This document shows positions 45,099 through 57,800 of a stretch of DNA of 64,000 nucleotides, one piece after another (positions within the stretch are counted from its first letter, which is position 1; each line of letters opens with the position of its first letter). The DNA is from Moniliella sp. 'wahieum' (Eukaryota; Basidiomycota; Moniliellomycetes; Moniliellales; Moniliellaceae), in NCBI GenBank assembly GCA_003971905.1, contig RSEE01000015.1, positions 806,001-870,000 of the forward strand. The letters are read 5' to 3'. A program made the position numbers and the translations under genes. A model generated the notes under the pieces. That model was given only the letters and a program-made list of their open reading frames with translations. It did not search any database and was not told where the DNA came from.

Positions 45099-45916
45099 TC
45101 ACCCCCCCCACCCAGACCTTGAGCCGGGAGAAGGACAAGACTCCCCGCCAACCCGACTCGTTCAAGTGGACAGATTCCGCGACGCTTATACCATTTCAAG
45201 ACGCTTGCCTGCCTGCTGGGGGCATACTGTAGACACCCATTCTCTTGGGTACTATATGGCCAGCTAATGTATCTTTGGGATCTCCTTTCCTTATCCACCC
45301 TCTCAAAACGAACCCCATCGAAAGTTGTGCGCTGCAAGTGCCATACAGGGTGAGGATAGAGGCTCAGGGCGATACCTGATCCTGACTACCTAATAAAAGG
45401 ACTACTCTGTCTGGCGGTCAATGCCAGGAATGACAGAACTAAGGTGCTACTACTAGTACTATAGCCGAGAACACCTCCGGGGACCTAATGGCCAAGGTAC
45501 GTGCACTGTTCGGATCACTGGGTATCCTGATCTGAGAATCACAGAGCCGGAACATCTGGGGAGACCTCATGGCAGCATCGATGAGGCCTGGAGTCCTGAT
45601 GGTCCTCGAGGGTGATGCAATCGCACTGGTGGTGGCGGTGGTCTATAATCCAGCCCGCAACGCCGACAGAGGACCATCAAACAGCCAATCTTCGCCAGGG
45701 GCTATTAGGGTGGGAGAGGAACAAGGAAGCCAGAAGCGAGAAAACAACGGAACTCGTACGCCTGCCAGAGGAGGGACTGAAGGGACTTTTCGGCCGAAAT
45801 GCACATGCTTGTACTATTGTTGAGCCACCCGCGGAAACGGTTTGCCACCTCCACCGGCAATGAATTGCGTCCGGAAAACCTCCGTTCGTGAAGCTAGCGA
45901 AGCTCTTGAAAAGCTT

Positions 45917-45930
45917 GAAGCTTGAAGCTA
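45917..45930 (+). repeat. Heptamer array: TGA+AGCT x2
   Basis: Two TGAAGCT units; AGTAAGTAGTAAC follows. Confidence 0.7.
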
Positions 45931-46504
45931 GTAAGTAGTAACTACTTCGTCGTGTGGCGTTTAACATGTCGGAGATCTGAGATAGTCCACCTGGCCACTG
46001 AATGTTACATGCATGTTACACGTGTCGCATTTTCACATGTATAACTGTCACACGGCATAATACTGTCACTTACTATCTACCCTGCCGGTGAGACGTCGGT
46101 GTGATGAGGAAGACACAAGTAATACGATGAAGTGCTATCGGATGATATTCTTAGTGCCTCCGGAGCCTTATTCGCAGCCTTCGGAGCCTTCATTTGCTTC
46201 GTCTGCTTGGATATATGCCAACAGCTAGTGTGCCAGGGCGCTATGGGGCTTAGACAGGAGGGGGTTACCAAAAAAGCCGTGTCAGCCAACAGTCAGCACG
46301 CTCAACCAGTGGGGATCATTTTCCCCACCATCCATTCTCGTCCCTTCCCGCCTTTCCTGTCCAACTCCTGACCGTTTCCAGTCAATTGGTTCAGTATAGA
46401 CAACCCCTCGTCTTCACTTAGCTGCCTCCCCTTCATCTTCCGACCTCGTCATCCACCTTTCCATCCGCCCAGCGGTCACGCACAACAGGCGGGCGAGTAG
46501 TAAG

Positions 46505-46675
46505 GTTGTTAAAACGGATTCTGGTGACCCTCCGATATAGAACTTAGAGATTAGAGATAGAGATCGTTGGCGTAGCCAGCCCCACCCACCCGTGACGCGT
46601 GACGCTTAGGCGAGTGCGAGCCATACGGTTGTTGGCGGATTCTGGTGCCCCCTCCGATATAGAACTTAGAGGTTA
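46505..46675. repeat. Direct repeat pair, about 50 bp each
   Basis: A block containing CGGATTCTGGTG, then CCCTCCGATATAGAACTTAG, occurs at about 46505-46555 and again at 46626-46675 with few differences. Between the copies lies a TGACGCG/TGACGCT pair (46593-46606). Confidence 0.8.
46593..46606 (+). repeat. Heptamer array: TGA+CGCG, TGA+CGCT
   Basis: Two 7-bp units in register between the two copies of a direct repeat. Confidence 0.65.
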
Positions 46676-47124
46676 TTGAGAAAAGAGAGTATATATTGCC
46701 GACAGTGTCCGGAGTACTGACAGCCGCGGGATCGAGATCCGAGGTGCTCAGGTAGTGAGCTGCGGAGTGGGGGGACGTGACAGGATGTCTAGAAGCATCG
46801 CTCAGGGCCGCAGTGTGCGGAAGGGGCTATTGGTGCGAGAATTTTTGGTGCACTCTCTGAGGTCTGATCTCGAAAGAGACAAAAAAACGTTAAACAAAAA
46901 AGTGACGACACGCTTTATATAACTTTGCCTGGCACTACATTGCCATTCACCCCACCTGCACCAATACCGCCTGCCTCATTCCCACCGTTACCTCGGCGTC
47001 TTGGTCTAGTGGATCCAGAACAGGTGCTTCCCCCTTTTTGGTTGAAGGTCAGGCGCGACACGCGACTATTCTTTGGACGACTCTCTTCGCGACAGTGTTT
47101 TACCTTTGAATACCACACAAAAGG

Positions 47125-49690
47125 ATGTGGGGGCCACACCAAACCACCAGCACAAAAGGGACGCCAATGGCAGCTGACGAGAACCCGCCAATGGCCACTC
47201 CTCCGTCGGCAGCACCCACCTCTTCGCCTGCGCACTTCCGGCCTCCCTCGCCACTTCAACGCCATTCCAGTCATTTACGCGAGGCCATCAGTCATGCTGT
47301 TCACACTGCTACCCACGTGCTGGTCCCATCCGACTCCAGACTGCACTTGAGTGACAGTAGTAACGATACAGACGGCAACAGCAACAACGACAGTAACAGC
47401 AATAACCTGTACGATAGCGATAAGAACCATCATATCCGCGACAATGCCGGTCTCGCCTCACCGCCATCCCGTGCTTCAATAAGGACTACCACATCTCGTC
47501 GCGCACAGTATTCCCGCTGGGCTGAACCTACCCGTCCCCTTACCCTTGCTTCTACCGGCCTGCCCCATGCCGAGATCAATATGGGTGGTGGGCATGCCGT
47601 CTCGACCGATTCAGAAAATGACTCTCTCCGCCCTTTCCATATCCAGCAGCGCCTCAGCCATCGTGACCAAGGTGAAGCCATTACTGTGGAATCTAATACA
47701 TTTGTGGGTATGAGCACAAGCACGAGCACGAACGCCACCAACAAGGACTCGAAGCGCACCCAAATCTTGGCTAATAGCCAACACACAATGGATGTCTTCC
47801 CCACTGCGCTCCCAGCAGAAGGTCGCGAGAGCAGTGGGCACCAGATCGAACAACACGAGGACGAAAGCGAAGACGAGGCCTACTTTGATCGTGCTCATTC
47901 ATCATCCGGAAAATACGTGGCAGTGATGGGGCCAGATGTGGCAGTCAAAGTAGCACATCTGTTCAAGCCCCCCATGATCCGGCAATGGGTACACGGTTCC
48001 CATTACTTTGGGGAAACGAGCGAGCGAGCGCCATCCCGGACTGAGCTCTTTTTCGACCTAGTAGCCGTTGCCATGGTACACAAGGTTGCAGATTCCCTCA
48101 TGATGGCACCCACCCGCGCCATTCAGGTCGCCTTTTTTCCATCACGTTTTTCCTCGCCTGGACCCTATGGTTGGACCAGCGTATGCTGGTCAATCAAAGT
48201 GGTAGTGACGATATTTTCCAGAGGGCATACCTGGTGGCCATGATGATCCTTGTCAACGCCTTTGTCTCCAATGCGAGCGGGGTCAAAGTTGCTACATTCG
48301 TTTCTGGAGAGGGTGGAAGTACAGAAGAAAAAGCACCGGCCGCGGCGAGGAATGCCATGCATCTCATCACCCGCTTGGCCATCTTACCTCGTGCTGAGGG
48401 CGAGGAGGAGACGGTTCGCCCAGACCTTGAAGCTCATATGTTTGGTCCTTACTACTTTGCTGAGCATTGGCATATCTTCCTTAAAGGTGCCATGAGCTTC
48501 TGGCTGACAGCCCGGTTTCTCAAGATGTGGATCCTTGGGTTGTTGGCCGTGATGCTTCCCAACTTCCGCGCTGCTCTGCTTCTTCAACTTTGCACCACAC
48601 TCGTTTGCACTGCCTGTTTTCTCCCACTTATATTTAGCCGTGACCCAATCGTCGTCATGAGTCTCGCCGTGGCGGGCGTTTTGCTTGAGTTCTTCCTCCG
48701 CTTTGGTCTAGCAGCAGCACAGAAGGGCTTGCATAAGGTTTCCAAACGTCGTCGGCGGTCCCGCTTTCACTTTCCAGCTCAGTCAGTGGAGCATATGGCT
48801 GAGCGCATGATGTTGTTCACGATTCTGGTGATTGGGGAAACGATTATGAACTCGGCCTACACGGGAATATACGCGCACCATGGTCATGCCGGGTGGGATG
48901 TTCTTGCTGGTCGATCGTCCTTGACGATTATCAACTCTTTCCTTTTGGCTTGGATCTACTTTGACTCAGATGGTTCGCGCACTTTTGTGCATGCTCTACG
49001 GCGACACTACCACCATGCCCTCCAGTTCACCAATATCCACGCGCCCTATGCGGTGGTGTAATTGTGCTCTCTTCGGTAATCCCCAGGCTGATTTCAAACG
49101 AGACGGTAGACCAAGGAACCTTGTGGTACTACTCGGGCGGTCTGGCTGTCGCCCTGATCAGCATCGCTTCCATCGCTTGCCTACACGAGAGCTTGGACCT
49201 GTATGGCTCTGCGTGGTTCTCTACCATCTCTCGTATCTTTGCACGGATCTTGGCCGCGGTTGTCTTCCTCTGTCTCCCGATCAAAGCCGATTGGCGCACA
49301 GTCGACTATCTCGGCGCCCATACCGGCATTCTTGTTGTTCTCGTCATTTCGAGACAGTAAGTAAGATTGGAGCGGTGGGACGAGTGTATGACAAATCCAG
49401 GCACAGGCGCTGGACGAGTACCAAGAAGCCATGGATGCCACTCGCATGACCACCACCTGAACAACATGCCCACCTTGGCCAGCCTGAGCACCGATTTTGC
49501 TGCTCTCGAGGTAAAGCCCAAGTTGGCCACACACCCGCCCGCGGGCCTTTGGAACAAGATCAAGTATCACGCAGGCCAGGTCCGAGCTATGGTGGACAAG
49601 GAGTACCTTTCCCCGGTCTTTCGTCCAAGAGCCGTTGGCACAATTACGAGGACCTCTCCTACAATGAGCTGGGCGAAGAGGACGGGGTAA
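47125..49690 (+). CDS. LtrA-family (low temperature requirement A) membrane protein
   Basis: Polytopic membrane protein of the LtrA family, known in bacteria and fungi; its biochemical role is not established. A Ser/Asn/Thr-rich, probably disordered N-terminal region of about 280 residues precedes the domain. The domain opens with FKPPMIRQWVHGSHYFGE and the family hallmark SRTELFFDLVAVAMVHKVAD (about 48035-48090). Hydrophobic helices follow (WLTARFLKMWILGLLAVMLP; MSLAVAGVLLEFFLRFGLAA), then the conserved HMAERMMLFTILVIGETIM (about 48790-48845). Frames change near 48150 and 49060. A probable intron (49357-49400, donor GTAAGT) precedes a charged C-terminal tail. In-frame ATG 47167 is an alternative start. 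The stop at 49690 depends on frame choice. Confidence 0.78.
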
Positions 49691-50239
49691 CGAGGTGGAG
49701 TTGGCCAGGTCAAACTCCATAAGCTGCGCCCATCGAGAAGGTGGGCGCTGACTGCGTTTTAACCGCGGCTTACACAATTTCGTCCCCTCGCCTGGTCATT
49801 ATTGACACTCATTTCTTCCCCCCCTGTGTCTTTCCGTTGCATTTTGGCTCACCAGCCCTGTTATTCCCGTTTCCTGTCTCTTTCCTACACTAGGCCATCA
49901 TTCTGCTCCGTTTCTTTCTTGCACAATCCACCCCATTTGCATATGTTCGCTTTCATTGGCTCACGGCGCCGCTCAAATCGCGTGCACGCTGTTAAGCCTC
50001 CTGGACACAATAGGCCCAAATGACATCTGTGGGATCTATGCTTGTTATGGGCATTCCCTGTAACCCATTCACGTCCAACTCCCCAGCGGTGCCGCAACTT
50101 TATCGAAGCATATGTGCAGCATTCTCACAAGGATCATGGTAACCTCGATCAGCATAGCTTAGGGTGGGACACAAACATGTGAGTGGCCTGCGTGGCAGCA
50201 TAGAAAGGTCATCGCCTTACAATGGCTAAGATGCCGGAC
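49691..50239. other. Interval between convergent genes
   Basis: No gene seen. 3' flanks of the LtrA-like gene and of the phosphatase on the opposite strand. Confidence 0.4.
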
Positions 50240-51277
50240 TCATCGTTTGGGCTGCAAAAACGTTCGCAGGGTCGATTGACGGGTATCAGGATGCACCCCT
50301 GGCCGTTTGAGGTGAGGAGTTTCGTTAGTCCCCTGCACAGCCAATGTCAGAGGTAATGCCCTTCGAGCGAGCATGGTGCGTTGTTCTTTCTTGTTATCCT
50401 TTTCGGTAAATGCAGACGAGGTGGTGCAACGCTTTTTCTCTGGAGCGTCATCGTGGGGGCTGGCAGGCCGCTTCGTTCCCAACGGGCTGCATCCATGAGG
50501 GATTCCCCTTCCGGTTTGAGACTGAGAGAGGAAAGAGTAAATGTAGTGATCGACGTGTTGACTAGGAACCCCGACCCAGGCAGACCATGGGGTACAAAAC
50601 GGATGCGAACTTCCTGATCCATAGTCCATGGCTGACGATCACAATTCTCACCACATTTGGTGCCTTGGAGGCCAATGGCAAAGAAGGATTCGACTCAGAA
50701 GGGCCTCTGCCCGGTGGCAGTGCCATGTCCATGCACGCCTTCAGGGCAATGTCAATCCACTTCACAGCTGTTTGTTTAACACGGCAAGCAAAGTCTGCTT
50801 GCGATTCGCCTGCACCTTCCCCTCCTTCAAATCCAGCAACACGTACTCCACGGCACTTGCCCTCTCTTGCACCGAACGAGCGTTCTGCTAATCCGGCGTC
50901 AACAAAGTGCATCCCGCGTCCCTGTGACCAAGCACGTATCAGATCCGACACGACTCTTAGCCGTCCTCCCCTTCCTCGGGCGAGGGGAGATGTGAAGAAG
51001 AACAGTGCCAGGCGTGCAGAAACCGCCTGGGCTGTGCTTTTCGTACGCGCCCAGGGGACTTGCTACAACGAGGTGGATGGGCTTCTGTTGGATTGAGCTG
51101 AGAAAGGTTAGTTGGTGGCAAAGTGCTGGCCCAGGCGGCGCACCTGAGCTCCCCCCTGGGAGTAAGGGGTGAGTCAGTGAGGCCCTGCAGAACTTTGGCC
51201 ACGTTGGCCTCGGTCTCCCCGTGCCGGACGAGCAGTAGTTCCAGCGTGGGTGCCGAGGGCGTAGCTGGCGTGGCCAT
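50240..51277 (-). CDS. Histidine phosphatase superfamily protein, phosphoglycerate-mutase-like
   Basis: Small cytosolic phosphatase of the branch that includes phosphoglycerate mutases, fructose-2,6-bisphosphatase and TIGAR. From ATG 51277 it reads LELLLVRHGETEANVAKVLQ with catalytic His in RHGET, then LTDSPLTPRG, the usual second block. FVDAGLAERSFGAREGKCRG (about 50890-50830) fits the family's LxExxFGxxEG region. IVIVSHGLWIRKF near 50640 holds the second catalytic His. The C-terminal part is Lys/Arg-rich with KKRCTTSSAFTEKDNKKEQR and ends LRTFLQPKR at 50240. Frames change near 51170, 50960, 50820 and 50590. An intron cannot be ruled out. It is divergent from the NAPE-PLD-like gene. The substrate is not predictable. 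Confidence 0.75.
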
Positions 51278-51448
51278 CCAGATGGCGGGGCGGCTGCGGG
51301 GCGAAAGGACGGGGGACTCTGGTGCGACTGCGTTCCTCCTTGGAATCCATATACGACTGGGCCACGAGACAGACGTGTCGAGAGCCGCGTGTAGACGCCG
51401 GTGGTTTTCTGAACGTTCAACACGTGCAACGCTGGCCAGCGGCTGGCG

Positions 51449-51469
51449 TGATGCGTGATGCATGATGCA
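51449..51469 (+). repeat. Heptamer array: TGATGCG, then TGA+TGCA x2
   Basis: Three 7-bp units in register in the divergent promoter region between the phosphatase and the NAPE-PLD-like gene. Confidence 0.75.
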
Positions 51470-51859
51470 TGGTGAAGCTCGATGAAGCTGAAGCGGCCCG
51501 CTCAGCTGAAAACCCGGGTCGGAGGTGGAGCAATTACCTCAGCAGAGCGCAACACTGGCGCGGTGCGGCGGGGCGAGCGACAGCCAAGCACGTGGAGCAG
51601 ATCCGTGGAAGCACCGCCCGTCCCCCCTGCAGGCGACCGCCAAGCCGCCGAGCGGGCTCCAAATCGTCCGAATCCGCTCGGGCTCTGCTGTGCGGTTGCG
51701 CTCCTCTCCCACCACCCGCTTCCACGCACTCCCACCGCGCGATGGATGCGGCCAGCGGCCGTCAGCATGCGCCCGGGCACGCATCGCATGCCGTCTACGC
51801 ACTCGTTTTCCCCCATTCCCCGCAGATATACTCAACCCCGCCCCCCCCACCATGTCACA

Positions 51860-53991
51860 ATGCCCACCGCCCCCTGGCTCCCGGCCCCCGCACTGGGGCT
51901 AGCCAGCTGGGTTGCCTCGGCCTCGGCCGGCAACTCACCGGCCGCACGCAAGGGCGCCCAGCCCTCGTCTGCCCGCTACACGGCATCCGCACATGCTGTG
52001 CGCACCGGATTCCGCAATCCCTGGCGCAGCTGGCACCACCCCAGCCCGCTCCAACTTTGGTCCGGGCTCCAGTGGGCGGTGGCGCTCAGGCGAGCCCCAG
52101 CCGCGCGGATCCAGTGCAAGAGACCGAACAGAACATGCCTGGTGAATGGGTTGACTCGCCCCTGTCTAGTGCCCGGCCCAGCTTGGACCAGGAGGAGAAA
52201 AGTTCGCCGCTGCTCACCCCGCCCCTGCAAGATCAGTCGGCAATGCACCAGGTCGCTACCCAATTCCTCACCTCGTGGCCCTCCTCACTTGGGCGAGACG
52301 AGACGCGAACTACGTGGATTGGTCATGCAAGTGTGCTGCTGGAACTGCCTGTTCCTTCTCCCAAAGATGGGGTACTACGTTTACTCTTTGACCCAATCTT
52401 CTCGGAGCGTTGCTCCCCCCACAGCGCTTTGGTCCACGTCGGTCTCTTGATGTGCCAATTGCAGTTGAAGACCTACCTCCGATTGATCTCGTTTTGATTT
52501 CCCACTCCCACTATGACCATTTGGACTTTGACACAATTGTCGCACTCCTTGCTGCGAACGGACCCAACATCAAGTTTTTTGTTCCCCTTGGAAACAAGGC
52601 GTGGTTCGTTTCTTCCCTGACAGAGCACGGATTGGAGGAGGATAATGTCCTCGAGTGCGACTGGTGGGATGAGGCGGTTCTTTCTTTCCCCCCAAGAAAG
52701 AAGCACACGGTTGAGGAGAAAATGGAGGAGGAGGAGGAGGAGGTAACCGTTAAGGTTACTTGCACCCCTGCTCAGCATGGATCCGGTCGAGCAGGGATCG
52801 ATGCCGATTCTACTTTGTGGAGCAGCTGGTATATTACCTACTCTCGTCCACCCATCGCTGCCGGTGACCAGGGCAAGAGCTTCCGTGCCTTCTTCGCTGG
52901 CGATACTGGTTTTCAATTCCACGACCCCGCTACAGCCAAAAAGGAGGACGGGACCGAAAGCGATTCGTCCCCCGTACCGTACAGGCCACATCGCCCTCCC
53001 CGGAGTCAAACTGCTGCGCCTAATCTAGGAGGGAAAAACTTCTCTCATCTCGTGGAGTCCAGAGTAAAGAAAGTTCACTCACTCCGCGGGGGTCTTTAAG
53101 TACGTTGAAGAGGAAGGACGCTCACCACGCACAGGCGAAGAACAGCCAGCCTCCGTTCTCTCTACCCAAACCACCTTTCGCTCGCTTGAGAGAGGACCGA
53201 CTACGTGACAAATCTTCTCCAACCGACAGCTCCGTTTCCTCAGAGGTGGAGGATCCACCTTTGCTCCACGATGCGACATCCCATTTCCCGCATAGACATG
53301 CGCATGCCCCACCCCGTCTGAATACCTCCGTCACTACTGTTTTTCCCGATTCTTCATCTTCGCCCGTGGCAATCGATTCTCCCGCCTCCGAGCTTCCCCT
53401 CCTATCCCCCCCAGGCCAAGACCCCGAGGTGAAAGGACTATGACCACTTTCCCTATCACTCGGGACAGGGGCTCAGGTCGTGTACCGCAAACGGAAGACA
53501 AGTACCCCCGTTGCCCCGCTTTTGAGGAGATTTCAACTCGCCTGGGTCCTCCCGATCTAAACATGCTTCCCATCAGTGTGGGCGCAACATTAAGTTTCCT
53601 TAAAGGGTTTGACCCATTCCCTGCGGGTTGGTCCCCTTTTCCCTGTGGCGTGCATGAGGGGGTGACGGCCGCGAACCACATGACACCGCGGGACGCGGTC
53701 CGCTGCTTCCGTCTTATGGACCTTCGCCGTCCAAGTGACCAGAACAGTCCTCCGGCTGTAGCCTTGGCCATCCATTGGGCTACCTTTGTGGGGGATCCGG
53801 ACGAAGCGCGCCGTTCTCTTCACCGCCTTCGCCAGGCCTGCCGCGACTGGCATGTCAACTTCGCTCGTTCATTAGATACGCCGCTCCCTGATAACCTATC
53901 CGGGAATGATCCCATCTTCCTTGCTATTAATCCAGGCGAGAATGTTGTTTTGCCTCTCCGCTTGGCCCCCTCGCCAAGACCCAAGGAGTGA
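51860..53991 (+). CDS. NAPE-PLD-like metallo-beta-lactamase-fold hydrolase
   Basis: Zinc hydrolase of the N-acyl-phosphatidylethanolamine phospholipase D family (fungal Fmp30-like members), which release N-acylethanolamines from membrane lipids. ATG 51860 begins a hydrophobic leader (PALGLASWVASASAG). FRNPWRSWH (about 52010) is a family N-terminal mark. The fold opens with TWIGHASVLLEL and LLFDPIFSERCSP. The metal motif HxHxDH is LVLISHSHYDHLD near 52490-52530. FFAGDTGFQF gives the metal-binding Asp. DLNMLPISVGA and AIHWATF complete the C-terminal core; stop at 53991. A Glu-rich insert (52725-52750) and a 53040-53440 segment rich in Ser/Pro are unusual for the family; the latter may be an insert or contain an intron. 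Frames change near 52130, 52420, 53000, 53450 and 53520. Confidence 0.8.
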
Positions 53992-54645
53992 TGCGCCCAT
54001 CTGCAATCGCTTTCCTCCTATTCGCCGTTCTGCCAACAGCAAATGTGTGTGTGCATTTCTATCATTTACAACAAGTGTTTTCAAATGGTAAGAGATGATG
54101 GGACTGGTTGTAATTGGTCGGGTCAGCGATTGCAGGCACACTTGATGCCCCTCGTTCAGAACGTTCATGCAGTTCATGGACGGGTATAGATTGAGCGAAA
54201 CGGGATCGGACATTTCCTGTTTGAAGTTATGGTGCCTCATCGCCGGCCTCAACACATTCACGGTGTTTTCAAAAATGGATTCGCCTACCACTTATTGCAC
54301 GACGGGGTCATCGACTCTTCGTCCGTCATGCGCGGGCGCCGCCAGGGGGCCCGCCCTGGGGGTTTAAGGGGTACAATCCCTCCGAGGTCCTAAGGTTCGA
54401 CTCACGGTAGTTACGCGCTTGGGCTGGTTGGTGGTTCCGAGCGGAGCTAGGGACAAGGAGAAGCCTCTCGGCGTATAGCAGAGGCGGCTGCAGGTGACCA
54501 TGGGGGAAAGCCACGAACCATTGCTAACAGACAGGGACTAAAGGGAAACAAGGCAACAGAGAAAGAACGGGGAGAACAGGGGAGAACAGGGGGGACGGCT
54601 GCCGCAAGGACAGCCTAGAAAGGTAAGGTAAACAGGCATGGGGCG
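53992..54645. other. Interval between NAPE-PLD-like gene and copia-2
   Basis: No gene recognised. A GC-rich stretch (about 54328-54360) and an AACAGGGGAG tandem pair near 54570 are seen. The last five bases (54641-54645, GGGCG) are the left target duplication of copia-2. Confidence 0.5.
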
Positions 54646-54801
54646 TGTTAATGCGAGGACAAAGGCCTACGGAAAGAAGAAGACAGAGGGATGTGATCTA
54701 TTCCAAGAGAGGAGCCCGTTAGGGGCAGAACATAGAGGAGAGTCGGATAGAACAGCGCGATGCGTGATGCGTGATCAGCTGCATGCATGATGGCGCTGAC
54801 A
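54646..54801 (-). repeat. Copia-2 3' LTR
   Basis: 156-bp LTR. Its right third is built largely of TGATGCG/TGCATGCA/TGATGG units, echoing the dispersed heptamers. Confidence 0.92.
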
Positions 54802-54867
54802 GCCCCACCACGACTCGACGCTAGGATCCGACGAGATTGGAAGAGTGACAAATCAAGAGCCAGCTGG

Positions 54868-57800
54868 CTAGGAGGAATCTGAGCCGAAAATGGGCTTGAT
54901 GCGGGAAGTCTCCTCAGCCCCACCAGGATCCGGCGTGAGCGTGAGGTAGCGACCTACACTGGAGCGTTGAACCGTATACGGTAGGAGCTTGGTAAAATCA
55001 TTCGCGGGGTTCTCGGTTCCAAGAACCTTGTGCCACAAAATGCGTCCCGAATCGACATGCTCGCGGAACCAATGGTTGCGAATGTCCATATGACGAAGGC
55101 GTCCAATGAAACCAGGGCGAGAGATAATTGACAGGGCAACAGCCGAGTCGCTATAGAGATCCACCGGACAGTTGGAAGGTACTAGTTGAAGCTCGACCAT
55201 GAGGTTACGAATGCGGAGAGCGTCGCGGGCGCCCTCACTAATAGCCATCATCTCAGCTTCAGCGGTCGACATTGCCGTAGTGGTCTGCTGGGCGCTGCGC
55301 CAGTGCACTAGGGCGCCAAAAACAAACACAGCGACCCCTGTTACCGACTTGCGTGTGACCTTGTCGCCGCCCCAATCGCTATCGGTAAATACGGCAATAG
55401 GAGGTGCCGTTCGATTGATCCTGAGACGCAGAGACCAATCCAATGTACCACGGAGGTAGCGCAGGACATGTTGTGCGGCGCTGCGGTGTGCAGCAGAGGG
55501 ATCCTTGTTCCAACGACTGAGAAGATGTACGACAAATGACAGGTCGGGCCGGCAGGTCTGCGCGGCCCAGCTGAGGCTCTGCACAATCGATATATAGCGC
55601 TTATGCTCGGCGACAGTGGCAGGAGCTTCGTCTGGTGGACGTGGCGGGAGAGGTGTATCAGGATTGATAGGCAAACGAACAGGGTTGCACTCGAGCATGT
55701 CGGTGCGGGCGAGTAAAGCTAACAGAAATGCACGCTGGTCGCAGTCAAAATCATCAGGGCGAGTAACATAGTGCACACCCAGCATCTTACTGAGAGGACC
55801 CTTGTCGCCAATCTTGATGTTGAGACCGAGTTCGTCCATGAATGCGTCAAAAGCAGCTTGGGACGGGGCCATGGCCATTCCGTCATCACAGTATATTGCG
55901 AGCATGATGGTCGTATTCGCTCGTTTGCGTATCCATACGTCCTGTTCTGTTACCGTCGAGCGGAAACCAATATCTCGTAGCTTGCTGGCGAGGTGGCGGT
56001 GCCACGCAGCGCCGGAGGCTGCAAGGCCATAGAGGGACTTCTTGAGTCGCCAAACGTTTGCTTTGTCGGTGAGAAAACGATCGGGAGGCTTAACGTATAC
56101 CTCATAGGGAATGGGTGCATGGAGATATGCACTCTTGCAGTCAAAATAATATGCCTGGAGGCCTTGCGCTTTACCTCCCACGGCTACGGTGCGAAAAGAC
56201 TGATGTGCTGCGCCACTCGAGAATGTGAGGGCCTTGGGCAACTCACTTGTATCCTCCTGGTTTCCTTGAACCACAATACGGGCTTTCCGTTTGAGGAACA
56301 TATTCTCTGGGTGACGCCAACACTGTAGACGGTGCGGGCACCCAAGATCTTCGTTCCGGCCGGAGGGCGTGGCACTTCTTCAAAGGCATCCATGGATCTG
56401 AGCCCGTCAAGCTCAATGTGTTCGGCCTGGCGCCACTGGGGCCACTCAGAGGTGGCCATTGCTTCACGCTCGGTCCGAGGGGCAAGGGGCACACCGTCAG
56501 CAGTGGTGCCGACAGTCGGGGGAGGGATGCGGAAACGGCGTTGCCGGCGGGGAATGGCTTTCTTTTTCGGGCTTGGTGTAAGGGATGCGGTGGCAGGATC
56601 AGGGGAAGAAACAGTAATAGTAGGGGGGATTGGGTGGGACAAAGGGGGATGACGCGCGGTGCGCGCATGGCCCGTTGGGCTCCAATCGGGATCAAGCTCG
56701 GCTGGCGGCTCATCCGTCAAGGGAGGCGCATGCGCATCCTTGGGTTGATAGAAATCAGGGGGGCGACGCGCCCGAGCCGGATTGCGACGGGGGCAGCTTC
56801 AGCCCCACCAGGCGTGGAAACTTCAGCCCCACCAGATGTGGAAACTTCAGCCCCACCAGGTGTATCCGGACGGTCGCGAAGCCCATCCGGTGGCGTACCC
56901 GGCAACGATTGGGCCTGGCGTATCGCCAGCCCGGGGTTTGTGGGATCCCACATGACGTCGGTGCACCACGCCCTGTACGAGCTGTGGCCGTCTTCTGTGA
57001 TAAACTCAAATTCGTATCCCTTGGAGCCGAGCGGATCGAATCCGACTAGCATGCCAGGGCGGGCGCGCGGCGCGGCGCGGTGGCCGCGCTCGGGACCTAA
57101 CAAAGTACACCAGCCGGCCGCACCCCAGGGTGCCCCAAAATAAGAGCTGCGTGGGAGGGGGCGGTCGTGATAGCGTTCAAATGGTGAGGGGGCGCCCAAT
57201 GCGGCCGACACACTAACGTTGGCATACAAAGCTGCCGCGACAGCGCGTCGGCCCAGTACTGAGACGGTGCGCGGGCGCCGGCGAGGAGGACGCGGGTACG
57301 CTCCTGTATAGTGCGAGCGGCGCGCTCGGCGTGGCCATTCTGCTGGGAGGTGTAGGGGGTGGTGGTGGTGTGCTGGATCGGTGCATGACCGGCAGCAGTG
57401 AGGAGGTGCGGGACACGGGAAAACTCAGTACCGCCATCGTGTGGAGACGGAAAAGACTGGCGCCGTGGCGGGCGAGGAGGCGGCGCTCCTCGAGGAGAAT
57501 TAAGTTGGCTAGTGCCATTGCAGCGTCGCTCTTGCGCACCAGCGGAATGGCCCAGAGATAGCCGGTGCAGTCGTCGACTACGACAAGTAAATTGCGCTCA
57601 CCCTTCAGCCCCGTCGGCCAATCTGTCACTAGATCGGCATGCAAGTGCGCCAGTGGGGCAGCTGCACGTGCCGTGTGGCTCTCAGGGAACGGGCGTCGGG
57701 TGCCCCGCCCCGCCGCGCACGCCTGACAAACGCAGGCCGCGTCGGCCTCGGCTGCATGGGCCTGGTGGAAGTGATGCGTTGCGCAACTGGCCCCGTGGCC

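Larger units (their letters stand above)
45099..47124. other. Gene-free interval with short repeats
   Basis: No gene recognised. It holds TGA+AGCT and TGA+CGCG heptamers and a duplicated block at 46505-46675. Confidence 0.5.

Noticed and set aside
50597-51096. 169-codon plus-strand frame
   Set aside because: Antisense to the phosphoglycerate-mutase-like gene, whose catalytic motifs are on the minus strand.
54328-54645. GC-rich stretch next to copia-2 as another LTR
   Set aside because: Faint similarity of GGTTTAAGGGG to part of the 861-bp LTR, but no TG/CA-bounded unit with a target duplication can be drawn.
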